Shown: one piece after another, positions 54,908 to 64,000 of the stretch | Layout of the letters: the number at the start of each line of letters is the position of its first letter | Position numbering within the stretch: position 1 is the first letter of the stretch | Assembly: GCA_001972305.1 (NCBI GenBank) | Contig: BDDD01001487.1 | Span: forward strand, 186,001 to 250,000 | Source of the DNA: Cephalotus follicularis | Lineage: Eukaryota > Streptophyta > Magnoliopsida > Oxalidales > Cephalotaceae | DNA length: 64,000 bases | Reading direction: 5' to 3' | The notes under the pieces: generated by a model | Told to the model about the DNA's origin: nothing | Seen by the model: only the letters and a program-made list of their open reading frames with translations | The model's database searches: none | Program-made: the position numbers and the translations under genes

Positions 54908-55382
54908 CCTTAACTGGTCTTGTAATCTTCTTGATCTTTTCTTTATTCTCCATTGATCTCGTTTCTTCAACTTACAGCCATATGTACACAATTAAAGAAA
55001 AAGAAATACAATTGAGGGAGAAGATAATTCCACTCTATGAATAAAAGAACAAGAATAACTACGGCGCATGCGGACAACCTTATTACAGGGCGATTGAATT
55101 CCATGAATGTAATAAAGCAATTAAATCATTCACACAAAGAAAACACAAAGCTAGGCCGAGTCCCAAACCTACCAGCATGCATAAGAAATTCAAAAATATA
55201 ACCAAGATATAATTGAATTAACATGTAACAATCTGGCGTTCAATGGTTCATCGATTTCATTAGTGTGACCAACAAAGATGCAACTCCCACTAAACGTAGG
55301 GCTACAAAAATTTTGCCAAGGCACATATGCAATCTCCAATCCACTAAACATCAAATTGAGGTCTAATTGAAGTTAATTAGGT

Positions 55383-55397
55383 GGCTCTGACACCGCT
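55383..55397 (-). other. Copia-C primer-binding site
   Basis: The minus strand reads AGCGGTGTCAGAGCC immediately after the LTR end, a variant of TGGTATCAGAGC. Confidence 0.82.
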
Positions 55398-56147
55398 TGT
55401 TGGGAACGGGCTCAGGTGCAGCGGAAGAAACGCAACCAATTTGGACTTTAGGGTTTATGGCCGATTAATTTTAAATTTCATCCAATTGATTAATCCCCAA
55501 GAAATGGGATGCCCTAATCTAAGTCTAAATTGTCCCAATTAGTGCCAAGGAACCCTAATTAAACATTCAATCAAACTGAAACCAAAAACCAAGCATGGGG
55601 GATAATCGAGTTCACCATAGGGTTGCCATAAACCCTAAGAGAGGGGGGGGGTGAAAATAGGTTCATAAGGTCAACACACAAACCCTGGCTAATAAACCCA
55701 AAAGCCTGAACCCTAGCTTCCCTAAACCTAAGGGTTGCTAGGTTCCCACCAAAGAAAGCCATGGAGGTTTGGCTAGGGTTCACCCACCCTAGCAACAACC
55801 CACTACTATGGAACCATAGAGGAAGAAGAGAAAAGATTCTCACTAATGGTGAAGACTCCTTCCTTCAAGCCTAGCTCCCTCTACACTTTTATCCCAAGAA
55901 CACCAAGGATCCTCCTTAAGCCACGAAAGAGGAAGATCAAAGATTGAAGGCTAAGTGTTTAACCTACACTAAATCACTCTAGGTAAAGATAAGATGTAGT
56001 GTACAAGTTATCTCCACCTATCATGAACTTTGAGGGGTGAAAGGAGGGTTGAAAATGGCTACTCTTCGAACCAGACGTTATTGGCGTCGATGCCTAGGCT
56101 TATGGTGTCAATGCATATGCAAGGAGCAGAAAGAAGAGACACGGTAG

Positions 56148-56193
<46 letters not shown>

Positions 56194-58011
56194 GTGTGTG
56201 TGTGTGTATGTGTGTGTGTGTTATGGAAGCTTGGACCTCTTGTCCCTTTTGTCATAAAGTATTTATACTTTTTGACTTTTCTCATTAAATTCTCAAAGCC
56301 CACTCTTTGGCTTATTGAGCACACCTCTCTCACTCATCAACTCCACTTAAGTTGGTAAGTCCCGTGTGTCAGCCCTCTTGGAGTCAACGCCATGTGTCTC
56401 ATCCTATCTTGGCATCAACGCCAACGATAAGATGAAGCAGGCGCATAGTCGCTTCCTGTATAAGTGTTGATGCATGCTCTTCATGTCTTCAATGCGTAAG
56501 TCACTGGAATAACATGGCGTCAACGCATGCTCTCCACGACGTTAACGCCCAGTGACTCTAGCTACATATAGCATCAAAGCATGATCTTCATGGCATAAAT
56601 GAGTAAGTCCCTATTTTAAATGGTGTCGACGCATGCTCTCCATAGCGTCGATGCCCAGAGGCTTAAGCTAGACATGGCGTCAACGCATGCTTTCCATGGC
56701 GTTGATGCCTAAGACAAGGATGAGACATTCTCTTCTATTTTTCAAACCCTCTACTTGGAATATTTCATCGTGGCATTGCATGGACCTAAATCCAGCAAAT
56801 GAAATACTCACTCGCAAAGCAACATCTTCCCTGATTTGTCCATTCACTAAATGACATGTGTCCATCACATGTCAACCTGTTCAAAACAAGGCAGGGCCCT
56901 AAAGCCTATCGATCTCCGATATAAAGATAAATTCCCAGAACATCCTGATTTCTGGTACGACCATTCTAATAGTTACCAACTATCAAAACAGCCTCGGTAT
57001 ATGCGTCACCCCCTGGATCCGTGTATTACCATGTCTATCTTTCATAGTCCGAATAGCCAATCACTTTATCCAGTCATTGGTATATGTGTCATGTTTCCCT
57101 CATCATACTTGGCTCCGATCACAACCTAGTGTTTGGATGAATGTCACCCCTAGTATTGCTCCGATAACTATGAATATATGATTACACTGAGACTATCGGC
57201 AGACCTCCCATGGAAAGCTCTTGTTTCTAGTCCACCTATGCCTGATCAGGACTTTTAGGTCTACAACGTATATAGATAAATAGAGCCAGTCACCCTCAGC
57301 CCGGGTGTGACGATCCCTTATTGCGCACTCACCCATACATCTCAATGCAGCTCCCACAAGACCCAAAGATAACCCTTTTGCCAGCACGTGGCTAGTGTTG
57401 GGGAAGGCAAAAATCAATGTCAAGCAGTCACTACACAATGCATGCTAGCCGCTCAGGTCAAAGGAGACAACGCAGGCTATAGACCTACTAGTCACCATAG
57501 ACTATACACTACCGAGACCATAGGAATCCTATTGACATTGGGTATTGACTATCCAAATAGGTTTCCTATTGGTGGGTTTATCCAGTGTCATGCTCTCTAG
57601 CACACACCTCATATTAAGTTTTAGGGATAAACCCAAATGGCTACGAGATAACCATCCTCTACTGCTAACCCAGGAGCAAGCATAATGTGACAAGTCTTCG
57701 CGGTTCATCAATGGCCCAAAGAAAGTGAACCTATGGCTTGGAACGTTTTGTCACAGGGAGTAAGGATCCCATTCTCATAGCCTCCTTGGCACGAGATCCA
57801 ACCATTTGGTGTGACAGGGCACTACATGACATACAGTTAATTATAAATAATTATTCTATTCCTTTTGGTTGGTTTGGATGAGCTATATAGACTTGCTAAT
57901 ATAAAAATATGCACATGAAATATGAATGGAATTCAGAATGGTATAAATCAAGAGTGTATATATACAAATAACGAGCCATATCGTGGCACATAGGGACACC
58001 CTAACCTAACA
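55398..58011 (-). repeat. Copia-C 5' LTR (2614 bp)
   Basis: The plus-strand start is TGTTGGGAACGGGCTCAGG and the end ACACCCTAACCTAACA. It is collinear with 47350-49982. It holds the microsatellite 56151-56221, the palindrome array 56083-56712 and the U3 block 57701-57743. Confidence 0.94.
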
Positions 58012-58596
58012 CCTCCTCTGTCGACCCAGCAATTACATCTCTATTGTTTTTGAGGAACGTTATTAGTTCCTCTTTCTCCACCTCTCTAAGTTGGGAGCCA
58101 ACTTGGAATACTTTCTCTGTATCGCCTTCCTCCAAAGGCACTTGCACGACCTCCTCCACGGGCTGTGGACGCTCAGCCTCCAGAGGAGTGGGGTTGCGCC
58201 TGCAACTACCGACAAATCGATGGATCCCAGAGGATGGATCATCTCTCCCGTAAAACCCACCAGAGGAGTCTTTACTGGTCTTAGCGGGTCAGCCAGAATC
58301 CTCAACTGATCGAAAGCATGTTTGTAAAGGATATCCGCCGAGCTCCCACTGTTAATGAGAATTCTCTTCATAGTGAATAATTCCACTAGAAGAGTCACTA
58401 CCACAGGATCATCGTGAGGGAGACGTACTCCCTCATAGTTCACCTCTGAGAAGGATATTACCTGCTCTTCTCCACCAGTCTTTATCCATTTACTATGCGT
58501 GTATTGTTGCACAACAAAGGTTTGCCTAGCATAGGCTTTTTGAGCCCTGATATGGTCACCGCCAGACGTGACCCCTCCAAAGATGGTGTGGATCAT
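58012..58596 (-). pseudogene. Tat protease and PR-RT linker
   Basis: Minus strand: MIHTIFGGVTSGGDHIRAQK, VISFSEVNYEGVRLPHDDPV, then the active-site region ILINSGSSADILYKHAF, where the family has Asp-x-Gly-Ser-Ser; the Asp is replaced by Asn/Ser. VGFTGEMIHPLGSIDL continues the protease core. After a frame change near 58160 the linker reads VQVPLEEGDTEKVFQVGS and LREVEKEELITFLKNNRDV up to the copia-C insertion. Confidence 0.9.
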
Positions 58597-58599
58597 ACC

Positions 58600-60284
58600 C
58601 CTGAACTGCTGCTCCTCTTCCCGCTACGAAGCTTCTTCTCTGTGCTCCCCTCTTCCCCGAGGAGCATCTCTGTCAACATATTTTCTTAGATGAGCTTTGC
58701 AGATCAGGTCTTCTATTTGGTTCTTCAAGTGTCTGCACTCTTTCGTATCATGCCCGTGATCACGGTGGTACCGGCAGTACTTGTTCGAGTCCCTCTTTTC
58801 CACCAGGGATCTCAATGGAGCTAGGCACTGGATAGGAATCTTGTCCTTCTCCACCACTAGTATCTTGGTCTGCGTCTCCAAGAGAAGGGAAAAATTGTTG
58901 TAATTGGGGATTGGTGTTCCCCTTTTTTGTGACTCCTCTCTCCTGGAAAGTTTGTGCCTAAGGTAATCTTTGGTCAGCTCTGACCTCTCCTTTCTTTCTG
59001 CTTTTTCCCCAGAGCACTTCTTGAGTGCTCCTCTTTCTCCACCTACTGACCCAACCAGGAAGTCTTCTGCTTCCTAGCCGCCATAACCTCTTCTGCATTG
59101 ACATACTTCTATGCTCTTCTTATGAGGTCTGCCATGTCTAGAGCAGGCTTCTTCATGAGGGAGAAGGTAATGGGTGAATTGTCCTTCAACACCCACTATT
59201 CAGAGTTTCCAGAGCAAAGGATGACTCCAAATCCTTCACCATCAAAGACTCCTTGTTAAATCTGGTTAGGTAGTCTCTGAGGGACTCATCCTTCCCCTGC
59301 ACCACGTTGAGCAGATGGTTCGAGTTCTTCCTCTAGGTGGTGCTATTGAGGAACTTGGTAACGAACAGTTCCGTAAACTTCTCAAAGTTCGCCACTGAAT
59401 TTTGAAGCAGAGTGGAGTACCACGCCTGGGCTATGTCGGTCAGAGTTGCCAGCAATCCTCGGCAAAGCACAGCATCCGAAGCCTAATGAACCAACATGAT
59501 TTGTGTATAGTAGCGTACATGTTGGATTGGGTCAGTGGACCCATCATACTCCTTGAGATTCAGGAACCGGAATCTTCTTGGGATACGCTCCCTCATTATC
59601 TCTGGCGTGAAGGGCGTGCAGTTAATGTTTCGCACCTCAGAAAGGTACCCCTTCGACTGCTCGGCTCCTCTGAGCCTCTTCTCCATCTCAGCAAACCTTC
59701 TGTTCATGGTCTGCTCCACATCGTCAATGTCCCTGATCCTGATAGAAACTTGCGATGTACCTATTGCAAGTCTGACTAAGTGATCCGACCTACTCCTCTG
59801 CAAAGTTCCCGTCCTACGAGAAGGGTAGGAACGTGCTCGGGTCTCCTCCTCCTCTACTGCATAATCCTCTTCCATCGGATCCTGCTCTGGAAGGTCTTGT
59901 TGGGGATTATAGCTATAATCTTTTGTGCTTGAAGACTATGCCCTCAGAGATGTATTAATCTCTGACTGCCTCAGAGGACGCATGGTCCTCCTTGGTGGGT
60001 TTCGCCTGGCCCTTTGGGGTTGTTGAACTTCGGTGGCCGGCCTACTCGGTCCAGCCTGATCTTTGAGGGCTGGTCGGCTTGGCCAAGCCTGATTTTGACT
60101 AGACAAGTTGTTTTCCAGCAGGGTGGTAAGATGCCCCATTTCTTGGAGCAGCTGAGTGAATTGTTCGCCAGTGATGGGAGCTTGCTCAGGAGCCTGAACT
60201 GCAGCAGGTGCTTGATTGTCATCGGGAGCTTGGCTGTCGGCGGCTGCAGAGCTGGTGTTTCTTCTCGGAGGCATGGTTCAAATA
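58600..60284 (-). pseudogene. gag: Tat gag, broken
   Basis: Starts near 60274 with MPPRRNTSSAAADSQAPDD, an Ala/Pro/Gln-rich N-terminus, about 30 bases after the PBS. A second frame (59875-59483) holds the gag core start: INCTPFTPEIMRERIPRRF and LNLKEYDGSTDPIQHVRYY, typical of Tat/Ogre gag. Decayed core follows to about 58900. A Cys/His-like box, NKYCRYHRDHGHDTKECRHL, then KNQIEDLICKAHLRKYVD, lies at 58780-58670. Stops and shifts are spread along the length. Confidence 0.9.
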
Positions 60285-60300
60285 ACTTTTTGTTACGTTT

Positions 60301-60318
60301 CTCACAGACGGCGTCAAC
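60301..60318 (-). other. Tat primer-binding site
   Basis: The minus strand reads GTTGACGCCGTCTGTGAG directly after the LTR end; the family form is close to TTGGCGCCGTCTGTGGGA. It sits just upstream of gag. Confidence 0.8.
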
Positions 60319-60828
60319 TGTTGATGTCGAAATCAACACCATAGCAGTCCCTTACGTGTAGATGTTTGATTTGTAAAGGAAAATGCACCGAATGCTCTGA
60401 GGATGATGTTGGGTAGGTGTTTTGAGGTCCTCCCTGCACACAGAAAGCAAACTAAACGAAGATCCAGGAGGTTTTACCCTCGAGGACTCTCAGATGCTCA
60501 AGTTAGATGATGGCAGAGAGAAAACAGTAAGGTTCTTTAAGTCTAAAATTAACCGACCTGTGTAAAGTGTTGCTTTGTGTTATTTATAGGATCACCTAGT
60601 CGTAATTGTCTCCCCACCATTAGCTTACATTACGAAGATGATTACTGTACCCCTAGGAAACGGTCGAGTATCTCGTCATTTCACTTATTTGGCACCAGAG
60701 TGTTATGTTGTGCGTTACCATTTTGAATTGTAAATGGCCTAACCACGTGTCTGTAGCTCCAAAGGACACATGGCTAAATTTCCAGAGGACACGTGGCTGC
60801 TTATTTGGGTAGAAATTTTCCCATATCA
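60319..60828 (-). repeat. Tat 5' LTR (about 510 bp)
   Basis: On the minus strand it starts TGATATGGGAAAATTTC and ends GACATCAACA. TATA-like CCTATAAATAAC is on the minus strand near 60580-60592. The right boundary is set by TG and by the change to AT-rich CACTA sequence. No second copy was found in the window. Confidence 0.75.
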
Positions 60829-61680
60829 ATAGTACTTCTCATCCATCGAGATAGTTTTATATTGCGTAATACTTTTGAACAATCTTTTAACATTGTAGCT
60901 ACATTAATTACATTGCCTTACTAGTTTTTAACAATCTTTCAAAGTTTTATTTAAGTATTGAATTTCAAAGTTTTATTAAGTATTGAATTTGTTGTACTGA
61001 TGGTTTAAATTTTTCATTTGAATGCATCTGTTATTGTTTGATTATTTTGTTGTTTGATTTTTGAGTTTTTTTTATTGAATTTGTACAACATGGGAGTAGT
61101 TTAAAAATAAAATGATATTGTTTTAAAAAAAAAAATCGGTTTGTGACGAATTTTTCTGTCACAAACACGACTTTGTGATAGATTTTTTTAAAGATATAAT
61201 TAGAGGACTTTGTGACAGATTTTGTTTTAAGATATAGTTAGAGTTGTGATAGACTAACTCCATCACAAAGAAACATTTGTGACAGAATTTGACAGTCCGT
61301 CACAAAATTTGTGACATATTTCCATCATATGTATAACACAACTTTGTGACGGACTATCAAATTTCGTCACAAATTTTTTACGAAAAGCCAAATTCTGTCA
61401 CAAATTTGTGATGGAATTCGACAGTCTGTCACAAAGTTGTGGTACAAATCTGGTGCACATATGTCACAAAATTTGTGATAAACGAAGGAATTCCATCACA
61501 GAATTTGGCTGTCCATCACAAAGTCTTTGTGACGGAGTTACAAAATCTATCACAAAGTGACGTAAAATTATGTGACCGACGAAGTCCGTCGCAAATTCTG
61601 TCACAACACTCAATTTGTGTCAAAATACATCTGTTTGTGACAGAATTAGTCCGTCACAAATCAGCCTGTTTCTAGTAGTG
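60829..61680 (-). mobile_element. CACTA (En/Spm-type) DNA transposon terminal part
   Basis: The right end reads, on the minus strand, CACTACTAGAAACAGG, the canonical CACTA terminus. About 24 subterminal repeats of TTTGTGACGGA or its complement TCCGTCACAAA (with decay) fill 61137-61665 in both orientations, as expected for transposase-binding sites. The AT-rich part 60829-61130 has no coding region. The other end is not visible; the Tat element interrupts it on the left. A 3-bp target duplication cannot be checked with one end. Confidence 0.88.
61137..61665. repeat. CACTA subterminal repeats (TTTGTGACGGA)
   Basis: Direct and inverted copies of an 11-bp word alternate about every 20 bases and include head-to-head pairs such as TGTCACAAATTTGTGATGG. 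Known CACTA transposases bind such arrays. Confidence 0.88.
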
Positions 61681-62364
61681 TTTTATAATCGTCTGGATCC
61701 GTGTCAAAAGTGGAGTCCGTGAAACCTTCCAGTTTCAGGTCGCCCTCTCTATAAACCAAGAATTCGTCCTTAGTCCTTCTCAAGTACTTAAGGATATTAT
61801 TGAGTACCTCCCAGTGTCCCACACCGCGGTTAGACTGATATCTTCTAGCCATTCCCAATGCATGAGCAACATCAAGCCTAGTACAAATCATCGTATACAT
61901 GATGGATCCTATTGATGATGCATAAGGGATCCTACTCATGCGATCTATCCCCTTAAGTGTGTTGGGACACATCTTCTTGGAGAGTCGAACTCCAGAACTT
62001 ATGACAAAAGTCCTTTCTTTGAGTTTTTCATGCTGAATCATTTAAGCACTTTATCAATGTACTAGCTTAGGGATAAACCCAGCAACCTGCGTGATCTATT
62101 TCTATAGATCTTTTTTCCCAATATGTAGGATGCCTCTCCCAAGTCTTTCATGAAAAAGTTCTTGGATAACCTTATTTTGACGAACTATAACATATCTACA
62201 TCATTCCAAATAAGTAGTATGTCATCCACATACAGTACCAAGAATATGACACTGCTCCCACTAAACTTCTCATATACAAAAGGCTCATCATTGTTCTGGA
62301 TGAAGTCAAAGGACTTGATTGCCTCATCAAAATGAACATTCCAGCTATATGATGCTTGCTTCAA

Positions 62365-62366
<2 letters not shown>
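61681..62366 (-). pseudogene. Copia-D pol fragment (RT C-terminus and RNase H start)
   Basis: On the minus strand from 62366: KQASYSWNVHFDEAIKSFDF, FLVLYVDDILLIWNDVDML (YVDD intact), MKDLGEASYILGKKIYRNRS and LGLSLS followed by TAG. After a frame change come MSRIPYASSIGSIMYTMICT, ARRYQSN and LKLEGFTDSTFDTDPDDYK, where the CACTA end begins. It is a different copy from copia-A, -B and -C. Its 5' side is lost at the GA repeat at 62367. Confidence 0.9.
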
Positions 62367-62414
<48 letters not shown>

Positions 62415-64000
62415 AAGTGTGTTATGGAAGCTTGGATCTATTGTCCCTTTTGTCATAAAGTATTTATGCTTTTTGACTTTTCTCATTAAATGCTCAAAGT
62501 CCACTCTTTGGCTTATTGAGCACACCTCTCTCACTCACCAACTCTTCTTGAGTTGGTAAGTCCTGTGTGTCAGCCCTCTTGGCGTCAACTCCATGTGTCT
62601 CATCCTATCTTGGCGTCAACGCCAATGATAGGATGAAACAAGCGCGTAGTCTCTTCCCGTATAAGCATCGACGCATGCTCTTCTTGTCATCAATGCGTAA
62701 GTCACTGGAATAACATGGCGTCAACGTATGCTCTCCACGACGTTAATGCCCAGTGACACTAGCTACATATAGCGTCAACGCATGCTCTTCATGGCATCAA
62801 CGTGTGAGTCCCTGTTTTAGATGGTATCGACACATGCTCTCCATAGCTTCGACGCCCAGATGCTTAAGCTAGACATGGCGCCAATGCATGCTCTCCATGG
62901 CGTTGACGCCTAAGACAAGAATGAGACATTATCTTCTAGTTTTCAAACCCTCTGCTTGGATTATTTCATCATGGCATTGCATGGACCTAAATCCAGCAAA
63001 TGAAATACTCACTCGCAAAGCAACATCTTCCTTGATGTTGTCCTTTCACTAAATGACATGTGTCCATCACATGTCAACCTGTTCAAAGACAGGTAGGACC
63101 CTAAAGCCTATCGATCTCCAATATGAAGATAAATTCCTAAAACATCCCGATTTCTGGTACGACCATTCTAATAGTCACCGACTATCAAAACAGCCCAGGT
63201 GTGAGCGCCAGTCACCACCCGGATTCGTGTATTACCACGTCTATTTTTCATAGTTCGAATAGTCAGTCACTTTATCTATTCATCGGCATATGTGTCATGT
63301 TTCCCTTGTCATACTTGGCTCCGATCACAGCCTAGGCTTTGGATGAATGTCACCTTTAGTATTGTACGATAACTATGAATCTATGAATGCACTGAGACTA
63401 GCAGACCTCCCATGGAAACCTCTCATTCCCAGTCCACCTATGCCTGATCTGGACTTTTAAGTCTACAATGTATATAGATAAATAAAGGTGGTCATCCTCA
63501 GCCCAGGTGTGACGATCCCCTATTGCCCACTCGCCCATATATCTCAATGCAGCTCCCACAAGACCCAAAGACAACACTTTTGCCAGCACATGGCTAGTGC
63601 TGGGGAAGGAGAAAATCAAAGTCAAGCAGTCACTACACAATGCATACCAGCTGCTCAGGTTTAAGGAGACAACTCAGGCCATAGACCTACTAGTCAGCAT
63701 AGACTATACACTACCGAGACCATAGGAATCCTATTGACATTGGGTATTGACTATCCAAATAGGTTTACTATTGGTGGGTCTGTTCAGTGTCATGCTCTCT
63801 AGCACACACCTCACATTAAGATTTAGGGATAAACCCAAATAGTTACGAGATAACCATTCTCCACTGCTAACCCAGGAGCAAGCATAATGTGACAAGTCTT
63901 CACGATTCATCAATGACCCAAAGAAAGTGAACCTATGACTTGGAACATTTTGTCACAGGGAGTAAGGATCCCATTCCCATAGCCTCCTTGGCACAAGATC
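62367..64000 (-). repeat. Copia-C-type LTR fragment at the right edge
   Basis: It is collinear with about 48087-49750 of the copia-C 3' LTR, at about 97 percent identity over the 300 bases compared. It starts inside the GA microsatellite (62369-62410), lacking the first 740 or so bases of the plus-strand LTR, and runs off the window. It includes the palindrome array (62578-62915) and U3 block (63902-63945). Confidence 0.92.

Larger units (their letters stand above)
54020..55382 (-). other. Copia-C untranslated leader (1.4 kb)
   Basis: No coding capacity. It holds the stem-loop (54817-54846) and palindrome (54894-54907), plus two ATATGGTTTGCAC-type modules at about 54235-54255 and 54355-54375. 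It ends on the minus strand with TTTGTTTCCTCTTTTATAG before GTTGCTAG, as in copia-A and copia-B. Confidence 0.72.
47350..58011 (-). mobile_element. Copia-C: complete Ty1/copia element, TSD CCTCC
   Basis: The 5' LTR is 55398-58011 and the 3' LTR 47350-49982, both TGTTAGGTTAGGG...AACA on the minus strand. Exact CCTCC copies lie at 47345-47349 and 58012-58016. PBS, leader, gag, protease, integrase, RT, RNase H and polypurine tract are all present. It splits the Tat pol between protease and RT; removing it and one CCTCC restores a continuous linker reading frame. The two LTRs differ by about 8 percent in the parts compared. All ORFs are broken. Confidence 0.96.
40700..60828 (-). mobile_element. 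Tat-type Ty3/gypsy element, split by copia-C
   Basis: Minus-strand order: LTR 60319-60828, PBS about 60301-60318, gag, protease, [copia-C], RT, RNase H, integrase, then the antisense accessory ORF. The RT (VLVKKANGKWRMCIDFKDLN), the RNase H and a protease-RT linker rich in Glu place it in the Tat/Ogre group of plant gypsy elements. The matching 3' LTR was not found left of the accessory ORF, where Tekay-2 LTR sequence adjoins instead, so the left limit given is approximate. Confidence 0.82.

Noticed and set aside
58044..58309. Plus-strand open frames of about 70 codons
   Set aside because: They are antisense to the Tat protease, whose minus-strand motifs are clear.
59402..59779. Plus-strand 125-codon open frame
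   Set aside because: It is antisense to the Tat gag core; codon pattern and motifs support the minus strand.
61137..61665. CRISPR-like array
   Set aside because: The repeats are short, degenerate, in both orientations and lack spacers of uniform length; they are CACTA subterminal repeats in plant DNA.

Overview
The window is plant nuclear DNA built almost entirely of nested, decayed transposable elements. The signs are chromodomain (Tekay/Del-type) and Tat-type Ty3/gypsy elements, long-LTR Ty1/copia elements, plant-type primer-binding sites and a CACTA transposon end. It suggests repeat-rich heterochromatin of an angiosperm; I cannot name the species. I found no intact host gene, rRNA, tRNA or CRISPR array. 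Every long reading frame is a piece of a retroelement, and nearly all carry stops, frameshifts or lost catalytic residues.

Left half (plus strand). A Tekay-type gypsy element (1-7680, 5' LTR cut by the window edge) sits in the 5' LTR of a large, old copia element, copia-A, which continues to 32761. The same 5' LTR also holds copia-B (9027-18293). Copia-A internal sequence occupies 19240-25272. Its 3' LTR is split by two solo-LTR-like insertions, 26555-29225 (target duplication CATCA) and 29506-31917 (minus strand, target duplication CTCTC). Copia-A itself lies in the gag of an older minus-strand gypsy element (32762-34522).

Middle. After about 1 kb of unclassified DNA comes a minus-strand Tekay-like LTR (about 35565-37913), then a 2.78-kb direct tandem duplication (36672-39447 and 39448-42241). 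The duplicated unit contains half of that LTR plus the 5' part of a plus-strand accessory ORF. This ORF (copy 2, 40900-43218) lies antisense to the pol of a minus-strand Tat-type gypsy element (pol 44290-47349 and 58012-58596, gag to 60284, PBS and 5' LTR to 60828).

Right half (minus strand). Copia-C (47350-58011) has both LTRs and an exact CCTCC target duplication, and splits the Tat element between protease and reverse transcriptase. The Tat 5' LTR abuts the terminal part of a CACTA transposon (60829-61680), which abuts another copia pol fragment, copia-D (61681-62366). At a GA microsatellite copia-D is joined to one more copia-C-type LTR that runs off the window.

Most notable observations: (1) copia-A, -B and -C share a structured leader, a 14-nt palindrome followed 46-47 nt later by a stem-loop, both kept by compensatory or wobble changes, which looks like an RNA dimerisation/packaging element; (2) GCGTCGACG-type palindrome arrays recur in unrelated LTR families; (3) the antisense accessory ORF begins with a histone-H3-tail-like peptide; (4) one copia-C LTR is closer to a neighbouring LTR than to its own partner; (5) Gln CAG to TAG stops recur at the same codon in separate copies.
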